Part shown: positions 6,773 to 15,423 of the stretch, piece by piece | Layout: every line of letters starts with the position of its first letter | How positions within the stretch are numbered: the first letter of the stretch is position 1 | DNA from: DASQPA01 sp963757335 | Lineage (GTDB): Bacteria > Acidobacteriota > Thermoanaerobaculia > Multivoradales > UBA5704 | Length of the DNA: 64,000 bases | Reading direction: 5' to 3' | NCBI GenBank assembly: GCA_963757335.1 | Contig: CAVWRJ010000008.1 | Location: 930,001 to 994,000, forward strand | The notes under the pieces: generated by a model | The model's database searches: none | Seen by the model: only the letters and a program-made list of their open reading frames with translations | What the model was told of the DNA's origin: nothing | Position numbers and translations under genes: made by a program

Positions 6773-8838
6773 ATGCGAACCTACGTTCTTCTTCCCGCTC
6801 CTCCCGGTACTCGCCGCCCTGCTCGCCGCTCCCGCGAACACCGCCGGCCAGCCCGCGCCAGCGGGTCCTGCTCCGCTACACGTTCCTGATCTCCGGGAAG
6901 ATCGCCGGCACCGAGACCGTCGAGGCCAAAGCGGACGGCTCTTTCGAGGCGCACTTCGTCTTCCAAGACCGCGGCCGGGGGCCGGACGAGACGATGCGCT
7001 GGATCCTCGGCGCGGGCGGCGTGCCCCTGAAGCTCGAGATCACGGGGACCGACTACCTGAAGAACCCGGTCGCCGAGCGGTTCGGGATCGCGAACGGCAG
7101 GGCGGCCTGGAAGAACTCGGCCGAGGATGCGTCGGCGGCGCTCCCGGGAGGAGCGGCGGCGCCCCCCTTCTACATCCCCCTCGAAGGGGCCCCGGAGGCG
7201 ACGGCGGTCCTCGCCCGGGCTCTCCTCGCTGCCCCGGGCGGCCGGCTGCCGCTCCTCCCCGTCGGCGAGGCGTCGGCGGAACGGCTGGGGAGCGTGGCGG
7301 TCAAGGCGGGCGGCCGGTCGCGCACGGTCGAGGAGGTCTCCATCTCGGGGCTTGGCTTCACCCCGAGCCCCCTCTGGCTCGACCCGGACGGCACCTTCTT
7401 CGCCTTCTCGGACGGCTGGTCGACCCTCGTCCGCGAAGGCTGGGAGGATGCCATGCCGCAGCTCGTGGCGGCACAGCAGGCGGCGGACGAGAAGCGCGAG
7501 TCGGCGCTCGCCGCGCGCCTCGCCCACCGGCCGGAAAAGGGCCTCGCGATCACCGGCGCCCGGCTCTTCGACAGCGCTTCCGGAACCAGCCGCCCCGGCA
7601 CCACCGTGGTCGTCGTCGGCGACAAGATCCAGGCGGTGGGGCCGGACGGCTCGGTCGCCATCCCCCCGGGGGCGGAAGTGATGGAGGCCAGGGGCCGGAC
7701 CCTCCTCCCCGGCCTCTGGGACCTCCACACCCATCTCACCCCGAACGACGGCCTCCTGAACCTCGCCGCCGGGGTCACCACCGTGCGCGACATGGCGAAC
7801 GACATCGACCTGCTGAGCGCGCTCAAGGAACGCTGGGATTCCGGCCGGGCGATCGGGCCGCGGGTGATCCGCGCCGGGTTCATGGACGGCCCCGGTCCCT
7901 ACGCTGGCCCGAGCAAGGTGCTGGTGTCGACCCAGGCCGAGGCCGAGGCCTGGATCGAACGCTACAAGAAGCTCGGCTACGAGCAGATCAAGGTCTACAG
8001 CTCGATGGACCCCAAGCTGGTGCCGGCGATCGTGGCCAAGGCGCACAGCCTCGGTCTCCGGGTCTCCGGCCACATCCCGGCCTTCATGACCGCCGAGCAG
8101 GCGGTGCGGGAGGGCTTCGACGAGATCCAGCACGTCAACTTCCTCTTCCTCAACTTCCTCCCCGTCCCCGACACCCGCACCCCGGCGCGCTTCACCGAGG
8201 TCGCCCAGCACGCCGCCGAGCTCGATCTCCACTCGGAGAAGGTGCGCTCCTTCCTCGCGCTGCTGAAGGAGCGCCACGTGGCGGTCGATCCCACCGTCAA
8301 CATCTTCGAGGAGATGTTTCTCTCCCGCCCGGGCCAGATGTCGCCCGGGATGGTCGAGGTGGCCGACCGCATGCCGCCCCAGGTCCGCCGCGGCGCCGCG
8401 GCGGGTGGCGGCGGCCTGCCGGTCCCCGCTGGGATGGACGGGCGCTACCGCGACTCGGAGAAGGCCCTCCTCGCCATGGTCAAGGCGCTCTACGACAATG
8501 GGATCACGATCGAGGCCGGGACCGACGCCCTCTGCGGCTTCTCTCTCCACCGGGAGCTCGAGCTCTACGTCGACGCCGGCATCCCGGCCCCCGCGGTCCT
8601 CCAGATCGCGACCTCCGGGGCGGCGCGGGTGACCCACCACGAGGACCGAGGCGTCATCGCTCCCGGCAAGCTCGCCGACCTGGTCCTCGTCGACGGCGAC
8701 CCGGCGGCCCGGATCGCCGACATCCGCCGGGTGGTCTGGACGATCAAGGGGGGGACGATGTACGACGCCGGCGAGCTCTACAAGGCGCTGGGGGTCAAGC
8801 CGGCGGTGTCGCGGCATTGGGTTCGTTGGGTTCCTTGA
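6773..8838 (+). pseudogene. Amidohydrolase family protein, 5' end frameshifted
   Basis: From about 6865 one long frame encodes a metal-dependent amidohydrolase: N-terminal beta-rich region, then AITGARLFDSASGT, the metal motif LPGLWDLHTHL, VTTVRDMAND, RVSGHIPAFM, IQHVN, and IEAGTDALCG, ending with GKLADLVLVDGDP. The sequence upstream has a signal peptide (FFFPLLPVLAALLAAPANT) in another frame, next to an ATG at 6773 in a third. Two single-base shifts near 6777 and 6865 would restore one exported protein of about 685 residues. The substrate class (imidazolonepropionase-like or dipeptidase) is not resolved. The last codons and stop lie inside the dispersed element at 8819. Confidence 0.85.
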
Positions 8839-8905
8839 ATCCGAGGACGGGCGACTGGCTGCGCGAAGCGCCCGAAGGAGCCCGCCCGCAGGTTCAAACG
8901 AACCC
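8819..8905. repeat. Dispersed palindromic element, copy 1
   Basis: Terminal arms GGGTTCGTT (8819-8827) and AACGAACCC (8897-8905) pair perfectly. The centre (8841-8890) is the conserved block GAGGACGGGCGACTGG, GCGCGAAGCGCCCGAAGG and AGCCCGCCCGCAGG shared with copies at 52687 and 55813. The amidohydrolase stop codon (8836-8838) is inside it, and the convergent metallophosphoesterase stops at 8907, two bases beyond it. An internal GGGCG/CGCCC stem can also form. Confidence 0.8.
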
Positions 8906-8906
8906 C

Positions 8907-9746
8907 CTACCTGGGCGATTCGGGAGCTTGCGGACCGGGGAGGATCTCCCGCAGGTAGGGCTCGATCCCCCGCCGCGAGTCCCAGTCCTGGGGGTAGCCG
9001 AGCGAGACCTCCTCGAAACGCACGCCGTCCCGGTGCTTGGTGGCGCGGATGTGGAGGTGGCCGTAGATCACGGCGTGCGCGCGGTAGCGGAGGTGCCAGT
9101 CCTCGCTCGACTGGGTGCCGCACCAGATCGAGAAGCGGGGGACCCGCGGCAGGATGGCGAGGTCTCGCTTCAGCGGCCAGTGGTTGACGAGGATGAGCGG
9201 CGCTCTCTCCGCGGCGGCCGCGAGCCGGGGCTCGGTGGCGGCGACCCGGGCCGCGCACCACGCCTGCCGGGAGGGGTAGGGGTCGGGGTGGAGGAGCACC
9301 TCGTCCGAGCAGAGGATGTTCTCTTCCGCCGCCCACTGGATCGCCTCCTCGACCGGCACGTCGTCGGGCCGGAAGGTGTAGTCGTAGAGGAGGAAGAGGG
9401 GGGCGATCAGGACGCGCGGACCGGGACCCGGCCACTCGATGTAGGGGTCCTCCGGGGTGAGGACGCCGAAGTCCCGGCAGATGGCGACCAGCCGGTTGTA
9501 CTTCGCCTGGCCGCGGGGCTCGCCGGGGTGGGGCGGAGCGGTCCACAGGTCGTGGTTGCCGGGCACCCAGAAGAGCCGCGCGAAGCGGCGCTTCAGAACC
9601 GCCAAGGCGAAGCGGAGGTGCTGCTCGCTCTCGCCCACGTCGCCGGCCACGATCAGCCAGTCCTCGGGATGGGGAGCGAGATCCTCCAGGGCCTTTCGGG
9701 TGCCCTCGTAGCGCAGGTGGAGGTCGGAGATCGCGTAGAGCTTCAT
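8907..9746 (-). CDS. Calcineurin-like metallophosphoesterase
   Basis: A 279-residue protein with the full metallophosphoesterase motif series: DLHLRYEG near residue 8, VAGDVGE near 34, GNHDLW near 62, NHWPLK near 188 and YGHLHIR near 229. These residues bind two metal ions that activate water for phosphoester hydrolysis. No signal peptide, so cytosolic; the substrate is unknown. It starts 15 bases after the S51 peptidase stop on the same strand and is probably co-transcribed with it. Confidence 0.87.
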   Translation of the reverse strand: MKLYAISDLHLRYEGTRKALEDLAPHPEDWLIVAGDVGESEQHLRFALAVLKRRFARLFWVPGNHDLWTAPPHPGEPRGQAKYNRLVAICRDFGVLTPEDPYIEWPGPGPRVLIAPLFLLYDYTFRPDDVPVEEAIQWAAEENILCSDEVLLHPDPYPSRQAWCAARVAATEPRLAAAAERAPLILVNHWPLKRDLAILPRVPRFSIWCGTQSSEDWHLRYRAHAVIYGHLHIRATKHRDGVRFEEVSLGYPQDWDSRRGIEPYLREILPGPQAPESPR

Positions 9747-9761
9747 GCCGAGGGAGGCGGG

Positions 9762-10541
9762 CTAGTGGACCCGCTCGGCCCCGTCCCGCTCCCCCCACTC
9801 CCCCCGCTCGGCTTTCCCCGCCTCGCCGGCATCACCCTCCTCGGGGTCGGAGCGCTCGCCGGGGAAGAGGAGCGCCTGGCGGACCTCGCCCTCCTCGTTC
9901 AAGGCGACCTCGGTCAGCGGGTGGCGCACCGGCTCGACCGAGTAGTCGGGGTGGTAGATGGCGCCGCCGCCGGTGGGGATGCCGAAGCCGCGGGCATGCT
10001 CGCCGGCCCGGGGCACCGCCTGGAGGAGCCGGCTCCAGGAGGGCTCGTCGTGGACGTCGACGACGAACGGCACCAGCCGGAAGGTGTCGAAGAGCTTCTC
10101 CCCCTCCTCGTCCCAGCCCTTGAGGCCGAGCTGCACGGCGCCGGCCGAGATGCCGAGGAGGAGGGCACCGCCGTAGTAGCGCTCGACGATTCGATCCTTG
10201 ATCCCCGCCGCCTCGAAGGCGCGGAAGCCGCGCCGGGTGTCGCCGCCGGCCAGGAGGATGAGGTCGGCCTCGGCGAGGAAGTCGCGGTCGGTCTCCGAGG
10301 GCTCGGTGGGGATCAGGCGGCAGGTGCGGATGCCGATCGTCGACATCGCCGACTGGAAGAGATCGTAGAACTCCGGCGCGTCGCCGTTCGAGGCGCCCAG
10401 GTAGGCGGCCTTGGGATCGGGGTTGGGCTCGTCCTCGTCGAGGAGCGGGCGGACCCGCTGTTCGAGGAATCCCCCTTCCTCGCCGCGGTAGAAGAGGAGC
10501 TGGCTGTCGGCCAGGAGGAGGATGGGTTTGATCGTCGCCAC
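9762..10541 (-). CDS. Peptidase S51 / type 1 glutamine amidotransferase-like protein
   Basis: A 259-residue protein. The nucleophile elbow LGISAGAVQLG (G-x-S-A-G) near residue 127 and the preceding ADLILLAGGDTRRGF match peptidase E/cyanophycinase proteins, which cleave Asp-dipeptides or cyanophycin with a Ser-His pair. The length is close to peptidase E (about 230) plus an acidic tail. GTG at 10541 is preferred, with AGGAGA 9 bases upstream. It is transcribed divergently from the toxin-antitoxin genes. Confidence 0.75.
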   Translation of the reverse strand: MATIKPILLLADSQLLFYRGEEGGFLEQRVRPLLDEDEPNPDPKAAYLGASNGDAPEFYDLFQSAMSTIGIRTCRLIPTEPSETDRDFLAEADLILLAGGDTRRGFRAFEAAGIKDRIVERYYGGALLLGISAGAVQLGLKGWDEEGEKLFDTFRLVPFVVDVHDEPSWSRLLQAVPRAGEHARGFGIPTGGGAIYHPDYSVEPVRHPLTEVALNEEGEVRQALLFPGERSDPEEGDAGEAGKAERGEWGERDGAERVH

Positions 10542-10614
10542 GGCAGTCGGTCTCCTAGAGCCTTTGAAAGATAGCCGAAGAGGAGGGCGATTGCCAAACC
10601 GTGTAAGGGTGTGC

Positions 10615-10649
10615 TTGTCGATGTGCCACTTATGTGGCATACTCTCGCC
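10615..10649 (+). promoter_or_regulatory. Promoter with embedded operator for the Xre-RES pair; leaderless start
   Basis: TTGTCG (10615-10620), exactly 17 bases, and CATACT (10638-10643) form a sigma-70-like promoter. An inverted repeat TGCCAC-TTAT-GTGGCA (10624-10639) occupies the spacer and touches the -10 box, where repressor binding would block polymerase. Transcription would start about 7 bases on, at or next to the ATG (10650), and no ribosome-binding site is present, so the mRNA is probably leaderless. Autorepression by the antitoxin HTH is the natural reading. Confidence 0.55.
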
Positions 10650-11420
10650 ATGCAGACGGAGATCGAACGCCAGCTGCGCCAGCGGATCGAGACGGTCGCC
10701 GAGCGGCTCACCGGCCCCGACCTGCCCGACCCGGGGACGATGCGGGAGGTGGTCGAGGAGCTCGACCGCTGCCTGGGCGAGCTCGGCGAGGCGACGAAAG
10801 TGGCCCCGGAGCTCGCTCCTCTGGTCCGCCTCGCCGTCCTCCAGGCCGCCTTCCCGGTCCTCCTCGCCTACCGGCACGGCGCCCCCAGTCTCGCCTGGCA
10901 TCTCCTCACCACCGAGTGGGAGCGGGTGGTGCATGCCCTGTTCGCCCGCGGCTGGGGTGACTCCGAGGTCCGGGAAGGCGGCTTCTATTACGGTCCTCCC
11001 TTGCGCCTCGCCGATCCGGCGGCGGACCAGGAGCTGCTCGTCCTTTTCAACCTTGCCGTTTTCGAGGTGCTGCGCGCTGCGGAGGTGCAGGGGCGGGGCC
11101 GGGGGACGGCGCGCCACCTGATGTCCCGCCTGGCTCTCTCCTACGACCAGCTCGGCCGCGCTTTCAGTGTCTCCGGGGAGACGGTGCGGCGCTGGGAGCG
11201 GGGGAGCCATCCGATCCCCGACGAGCGCCTCGCCGACCTGGCACAGGCGGATGCGGCCCTCGGCCGGCTGGAGGCGATGTTCCGGCCGGAGCGGCTGCCG
11301 CAGGTGGTCCGCCGGAAGGCCGTTCTCTTCGAGGGGGAGTCGGCGCTCGACTGGATTCTCCGCGGGCGGATCGGCGCGGCGGCCGGGCGCTACGAGACCG
11401 CTCTCAGCTATCAGGGATGA
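10650..11420 (+). CDS. Antitoxin, Xre/MbcA/ParS type, with long N-terminal domain
   Basis: A 256-residue antitoxin. An Xre-like helix-turn-helix lies near residues 160-185 (LALSYDQLGRAFSVSGETVRRWERG). The C-terminal 50 residues (EAMFRPERLPQVVRRKAVLFEGESALDWILRG) match the MbcA/ParS toxin-binding domain that blocks RES toxins. Classical members are about 120-160 residues, so the helical first 130 residues, rich in Leu and Glu, are extra and unrecognised. Its TGA overlaps the toxin ATG (ATGA at 11417-11420), giving coupled translation. The start at 10650 fits the promoter position. Confidence 0.75.
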   Translation: MQTEIERQLRQRIETVAERLTGPDLPDPGTMREVVEELDRCLGELGEATKVAPELAPLVRLAVLQAAFPVLLAYRHGAPSLAWHLLTTEWERVVHALFARGWGDSEVREGGFYYGPPLRLADPAADQELLVLFNLAVFEVLRAAEVQGRGRGTARHLMSRLALSYDQLGRAFSVSGETVRRWERGSHPIPDERLADLAQADAALGRLEAMFRPERLPQVVRRKAVLFEGESALDWILRGRIGAAAGRYETALSYQG

Positions 11421-11986
11421 GAGCCCTCCGTACCCTGGCCTTCGCCGGGCAGGCACTCTACCGCGTCGTGCGGGCGGGCTGGAGCGATCCGCTCGACGCC
11501 ACCTGGAGCCAGACGGCGGGGGACCGGCGCTGGAACACCGCCGACTTCCCGGCCCTCTACTGCTGTCTGAGCCTGGAGGTGGCGCGCGCCATCACCCGCG
11601 ACCTCCTGGGCCTCGCCGGGGTCGAGCTCGACGACCTCCAGCCCGACTACCGGCCGCGGCTGGTGGAGGTCGGCTGGAGCGGCGAGCTGGTCGACGTGGC
11701 GACCTCCCCCGGGGTGGCCGCAGCGGGATTCCCCGAGAGCTACCCCGAGGGGGTCGACCGCGGCGCCACCCGCCGCGCCGCCGTCGGCTGGCACCGCCAG
11801 GGGCGGGAGGGGGTCGCCTGCCGGAGCGCCTCGCTCCTCCGGCTCGGGTTGACGGTGTGGAGCGGCCCCGCCGAGGGTTGGAGCGAGGCCGCCCTCTTCG
11901 TCGAGAACTGCCGCACCCCCCCGGTCCGCCTCGGGCACCGCGACGACGGCGGCTGGCTCCAGACCGCCCGTTCGCCCACCGCCTAG
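11417..11986 (+). CDS. RES domain toxin (NAD+ phosphorylase type)
   Basis: A 189-residue RES-fold protein. The namesake residues are visible: Arg in ALYRVVRAGW near residue 15, Glu in LSLEVARAI near residue 53, and a later Ser (ACRSASLLRL near 137). RES toxins such as MbcT and ParT degrade or use NAD+ and arrest growth unless bound by their cognate antitoxin, which is encoded immediately upstream with a 4-base overlap. The tail overlaps the convergent cyclase stop by 4 bases. Confidence 0.8.
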   Translation: MRALRTLAFAGQALYRVVRAGWSDPLDATWSQTAGDRRWNTADFPALYCCLSLEVARAITRDLLGLAGVELDDLQPDYRPRLVEVGWSGELVDVATSPGVAAAGFPESYPEGVDRGATRRAAVGWHRQGREGVACRSASLLRLGLTVWSGPAEGWSEAALFVENCRTPPVRLGHRDDGGWLQTARSPTA

Positions 11987-12921
11987 CGCACCCGCACGCC
12001 GAGCTTCGGGTCCCAGTGGAGGGGCCGCGGGCTCCTGGCGAGGGGGGACTCCGGCAGCTGGCCCACGGTGACCCCGTACTTCCACTCGGGCGGGCAGATG
12101 GCGATGAACCGCGCGTAGCCGCCGGTCCCGCCCTGGAGCTTGGGGAACCCGATGGCGACCAGGGCGCCGGTCTCCGGGACCTGGTCGAGATGGGCCACCC
12201 CCTCCGCCTGGGTATAGCCGTTCCGGAGGAGCCAGGCCTCGCCTTCGAGGTTGGGGGTGGTGTCGGTGTCGAGCGGCTCGTGGCCGTGGAAGAGGATGTG
12301 GCGCTCCAGATGGAGAAACCGGAGCGCCGCGAGCTGGACCCCGGGGAAGCGGGTGCGGGTCGCAAGCTCCGGCTTGGGCCACTCCTTCGACCAGTCGGAG
12401 CGCACGAAGACGACCGCGCCCGCCGGGATGCGGCCGTGCCGCTTCTCCCAATCCAGGATGTCGGCGACCGAGAGGGCATAGTTGGGATCGCGGGCCACCT
12501 GGTCGACGATCGAGACGACGACCAGCGGCCGGACGGCGAAGGTCGGCGGCAGCTCGTCGATGGCCGGGAAGTCCGGGTTCCAGTGGGCCGGGGGATCGAG
12601 CTGGGTGCCGAGCTGGTCGGTCGCCAGGTTGTAGCGGGTGGCCTCGAAGCCGTCGTCCTTATAGGTATACGCCTTGCCGGTCTTGGGGTTGACCGCCGGG
12701 CCGAACGCCGAGGGGCCGAACCCCGCCCATACCGGGATGCCCGGGGCGATGGTGTGGGTCAAGTCGACATACTTGGCGCGCCGGAGCGACTGCTCGTAGA
12801 CCTGCCAGAGCGGGGGAGCGGCCGGCGTGGCACGGGCAGCGGCTCCCGGAGCCGCCAGGGCCGCCACCAAAACCCCCAGTGCGGCGGCGAGCGGCAGCAG
12901 CAGCAGGATCGGTCTCTTCAT
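11983..12921 (-). CDS. Exported cyclase family (kynurenine-formamidase-like) protein
   Basis: A 312-residue protein with a Sec signal peptide (MKRPILLLLPLAAALGVLVAALAAPGAAA). The cyclase fold is shown by YVDLTHTIAPGIPVW and the region TDQLGTQLDPPAHW. Canonical members have HxGTHxDxPxH here; this protein keeps the Asp and last His but has Gln at both earlier His positions, so metal binding may be altered. A late EGVAHLDQV segment is also typical. Start 12921 has GGAGG upstream. The reaction is unknown. Confidence 0.75.
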   Translation of the reverse strand: MKRPILLLLPLAAALGVLVAALAAPGAAARATPAAPPLWQVYEQSLRRAKYVDLTHTIAPGIPVWAGFGPSAFGPAVNPKTGKAYTYKDDGFEATRYNLATDQLGTQLDPPAHWNPDFPAIDELPPTFAVRPLVVVSIVDQVARDPNYALSVADILDWEKRHGRIPAGAVVFVRSDWSKEWPKPELATRTRFPGVQLAALRFLHLERHILFHGHEPLDTDTTPNLEGEAWLLRNGYTQAEGVAHLDQVPETGALVAIGFPKLQGGTGGYARFIAICPPEWKYGVTVGQLPESPLARSPRPLHWDPKLGVRVR

Positions 12922-12975
12922 TCCATCCATCCTCCACAAGCTCGAGCGCCAAGGATACCGTGACCCGGCAGCGGT

Positions 12976-13299
12976 CTACCGTCGCGAAGCTGGGAGCAAC
13001 GCTGCAATCCTACAGGGAGAGTGCTGGCGGCCGACCGGACCCCGGGTGCCGCCGGGGAACGCCTCGTCCCCAGGCGACGGCGGCGCCGTAGCGGCGCGGC
13101 GGCGCTCTACCAGCTCGCCGGCCGCCGTGGCCGCCGACCGGAAGGCGGTATACCGCTCCTCGGCGGTCTGCAGCTCGGCGGCATGGAGAGCCCTCTGCTC
13201 GTGATGGAAGACCGCCTGCTCGACCAGATGGCGACGCAGGATGGCGACCTTCTGCTCGGTGTTGAACTGGCGACGGGAACGCTTGGACTCTTCGGACAT
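12976..13299 (-). pseudogene. Transposase OrfA fragment (helix-turn-helix N-terminus)
   Basis: The start (MSEESKRSRRQFNTEQ, then KVAILRRHLVE) matches the HTH N-terminus of IS3/IS66-type OrfA proteins. After HLVEQ the expected specificity and helix segment is missing and the sequence becomes low-complexity, so an internal deletion or decay is likely. AAGGAGG precedes the ATG at 13299. No OrfB or inverted repeats are visible nearby. The family assignment rests on about 25 residues. Confidence 0.45.
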
Positions 13300-13340
13300 G
13301 AAAACCTCCTTGCCATACGTAACATGTGGCGGTAGGGACG

Positions 13341-13955
13341 TCATGTTCCAAGAGAACCAATACAAGGTGGCGTTCCGTGTTTCGTCGCGACGTCTCGCAC
13401 CTCGTAACGAAGCTCCACCATGCCGCTCTTGTAGGCTTTGACCTCCGCCAGATGGAGGGCGATGTCTCTGTCGAGTTTCTCGAAGAATGGGATTCCATCC
13501 CCAATCAAGATCGGCAGGATCGAATAGCGCACTTCGTCTGCCAACCCGAGGCGAAGGCATTCGCCGGAAACCATACCGCCCCCGACAAACCAGATGGAAC
13601 GGAACGTCGGCCGCAGGCGCCCATTCACGAACTGCGCGAGATCGCCTGAGTAGAACTCGACGGTATCCCCGATCCGCGGCAGCTCGCGGCTCGTGAGGAC
13701 GAAAGTGGGTTTGTCGCCGTACGACCACCCAAACCCCTTGGCTTCAAAATGAAGCGCGGTCTCATAGGTTTTGGACCCCATGACGTAGCAATCGATCGTC
13801 TTGAGGAAGGCCTCGACGAATCCTGGTTCCAGGGTGTCCCCGCCCACGAATTCGTCGGAGGTTTCGAGCCAGTCGACGCTCCCATCCTTTCGAGCGATGA
13901 AGCCGTCGAGGCTCGCCACCATGTGGATCGTTACGTGAGAATCGGGATTTGCCAT
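13341..13955 (-). CDS. Dihydrofolate reductase family protein (RibD C-terminal-like)
   Basis: A 204-residue protein of the DHFR/RibD-C fold. The opening HVTIHMVASLDGFIARKDGSVDWL, then CYVMGSKTYE, KPTFVLTSREL and SIWFVGGGMVSGECLRLGLADEVRYSILPILIGDG form the NADPH-binding series of the 'YyaP/YwjB' group. These are related to, but not, true folate-pathway enzymes, and the substrate is not known. It could be a single-gene unit between the transposase remnant and the VOC gene. Confidence 0.8.
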   Translation of the reverse strand: MANPDSHVTIHMVASLDGFIARKDGSVDWLETSDEFVGGDTLEPGFVEAFLKTIDCYVMGSKTYETALHFEAKGFGWSYGDKPTFVLTSRELPRIGDTVEFYSGDLAQFVNGRLRPTFRSIWFVGGGMVSGECLRLGLADEVRYSILPILIGDGIPFFEKLDRDIALHLAEVKAYKSGMVELRYEVRDVATKHGTPPCIGSLGT

Positions 13956-14023
13956 CTCTTAAGCTCCGATGTCTAGGGAAACGGTTAGCAGCACTGCTCG
14001 GAACCGCCTCCGCTTGAGTCCAC

Positions 14024-14410
14024 CTAACGGGGGCGGCCGAAAAACAATACATAGCCATCTGTGTCCCTGAGCTCGAAACCTCTCAGACCATCATGCGTGT
14101 CCTTGAGAGGCACAGAGAAGGGGATACCTCGTGAAGCGAACTCGGCCGCCAGCGCATCCGGATCAGGCACATGGAGATAAGCATCCCATCGCGCCCCCGG
14201 TTCACGTTCGCAGTTGGGAAGCGGTTCGAGCCCCACATCCTTAAGCAGGATCGACGCCCCATCGCGGCATACAATCGCGAAAAAATCATCGGGAGGCGGC
14301 TCCTGAAAGGTCACCGCGAAGTCGAGCTTGTCGCGATAGAACGAGAGAGTGGCCGCCATGTCGGAAACGATGAAGAACGGTGAGATACTGGAGATGACGG
14401 GTCGTGTCAT
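14024..14410 (-). CDS. VOC family protein (glyoxalase/bleomycin-resistance fold)
   Basis: A 128-residue single-module VOC protein: ISPFFIVSDMAATLSFYRDKLDFAVTFQEP, then YLHVPDPDALAAEFASRGIPF and GLRGFELRDTDGYVLFFGRP. It pairs beta-alpha-beta-beta-beta modules, probably as a dimer, and may bind a metal or an antibiotic. The start at 14410 has a GGAAGGG box upstream; an in-frame start at 14425 is also possible. Substrate unknown. Confidence 0.78.
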   Translation of the reverse strand: MTRPVISSISPFFIVSDMAATLSFYRDKLDFAVTFQEPPPDDFFAIVCRDGASILLKDVGLEPLPNCEREPGARWDAYLHVPDPDALAAEFASRGIPFSVPLKDTHDGLRGFELRDTDGYVLFFGRPR

Positions 14411-14801
14411 ATTTGCCCTTCCCATGGCGATTCGACCTCCGCGCCGCAGAGCCATCGCTAAGCTCTTTAGGGGGGGCCGGATCCAATCGTCGCCGAGGTC
14501 CGGGCGGCGCGCGAACGAATCGTAGCAACGGTCGGTGGGGATATCCACCTCCTGTGCGAGCAGCTACGCGCTCGTCAGGCCCACCGATATCGGAGACCGC
14601 CTAGGCGGAATAGTAGGGGTCGCGACAGGTCCGGCCGGGAATCGCCACAGCCGCGATCTCGGCTCTCCCTCCCCTCCTTGCCGGCTTTGAACTCGAGCGG
14701 CGGGACCGCGCTGTTTGCGGTTTCCGCCGCTCGATCGGTGGGTTCGTCGCCAATCCGCAGGGGGGGCGTGCCGCTCCTCGCCTGTAGGGGCCCGCGCTGA
14801 C
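14411..14801. other. Intergenic stretch without recognised gene
   Basis: About 390 bases between the VOC start and the stop of the Cys-rich peptide gene. Short open frames exist on both strands, but none has a ribosome-binding site or recognisable motif. I see no hairpin, repeat or promoter that I would defend. Confidence 0.4.
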
Positions 14802-15131
14802 CTAAGGTATCGCGCACTCGCCTCCGCCCCAGCAGCCGGCGGGCGGTTGCCAGTTGGCGTAGAGGAACAGGGAGCCGTCTTGACAGGAGTCATGACTGCA
14901 GCAGGCGGCGGCGGGCTCGTAGTACCTATCGACCGCGCCCGAGCCGCAATAGACGTTGCAGTTGCCGGAGCAGAAGCCCGACGCCGGGAGCCAAGCGGGC
15001 GTACCGGTAGCCGACACCGCGGCGGAGGCCGGCGAGGCGGCGGGCTGGGTGACTGGAGCGGCCTGCTCCGCGGCGAAGGCGCCGGGGGCGAAGGCGAGCA
15101 GCATTCCGAAGGCGGCGGCGATCCTCTTCAT
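14802..15131 (-). CDS. Small secreted Cys-rich protein
   Basis: A 109-residue precursor with a signal peptide (MKRIAAAFGMLLAFAPGAFA). An Ala/Pro/Thr linker follows, then a Cys-rich tail with eight cysteines in SGFCSGNCNVYCGSG, ACCSHDSCQDG and AGCWGGGEC, fit for disulfides in the envelope. AAGGAGG precedes the ATG. It resembles in style, not in sequence, the Cys-rich protein at 24541. A strong promoter match lies 220 bases upstream, implying a long leader. Function unknown. Confidence 0.65.
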   Translation of the reverse strand: MKRIAAAFGMLLAFAPGAFAAEQAAPVTQPAASPASAAVSATGTPAWLPASGFCSGNCNVYCGSGAVDRYYEPAAACCSHDSCQDGSLFLYANWQPPAGCWGGGECAIP

Positions 15132-15350
15132 GTATCCTCCTTAATCGAGAGTGGTCTACCAGATGGAGTGCCGAAGCGAGGCCACCACGCTACGAGTGAC
15201 CTCTCGTTTCACTCCTATACGGCGAACCTAGGTGTGAGCGACAGTGCCCATCGCTCGGCTGTCTGCCTTTGCGTCACCAAAGGGGTGGCCAGAATCGTCT
15301 GCCCACTTCGGCTCGCATCGAGCTATCTCCTTCTGCACGTTTGACTTACT

Positions 15351-15379
15351 ATTTTATCCTAATTCAGGATCAGCGTCAA
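15351..15379 (-). promoter_or_regulatory. Sigma-70-like promoter for the Cys-rich peptide gene
   Basis: On the reverse strand TTGACG (15379-15374), a 17-base spacer and TAAAAT (15356-15351) closely match consensus in an AT-rich patch. Predicted transcription starts near 15344, leaving a leader of about 210 bases before the ATG at 15131. No other reverse-strand gene lies between. Confidence 0.55.
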
Positions 15380-15423
15380 CATTGGAGCGAGTGGCGTACG
15401 TTCAGTCGTGACAGGCCGCTAAT

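Noticed and set aside
8880..8905. tRNA-like T-arm (GGTTCAAAC) in the dispersed element
   Set aside because: There is no 5-bp T stem, anticodon arm or CCA end. The resemblance to a T-loop is superficial.
6781..9798. A roughly 1000-codon open frame on the reverse strand, opposite the amidohydrolase
   Set aside because: It is a shadow of strong GC codon bias in the forward gene. The translation is Arg/Pro/Gly/Asp-rich without domains, and only the embedded metallophosphoesterase, in a different frame, is real. Similar long shadows occur opposite the subtilase, PBP, UvrA and class I aldolase genes.
13107..13728. A longer reverse frame joining the transposase fragment with DHFR-side sequence
   Set aside because: The DHFR-like protein uses another frame with clear conserved motifs. 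The extra N-terminal part is a shadow, and AAGGAGG marks 13299 as the start.
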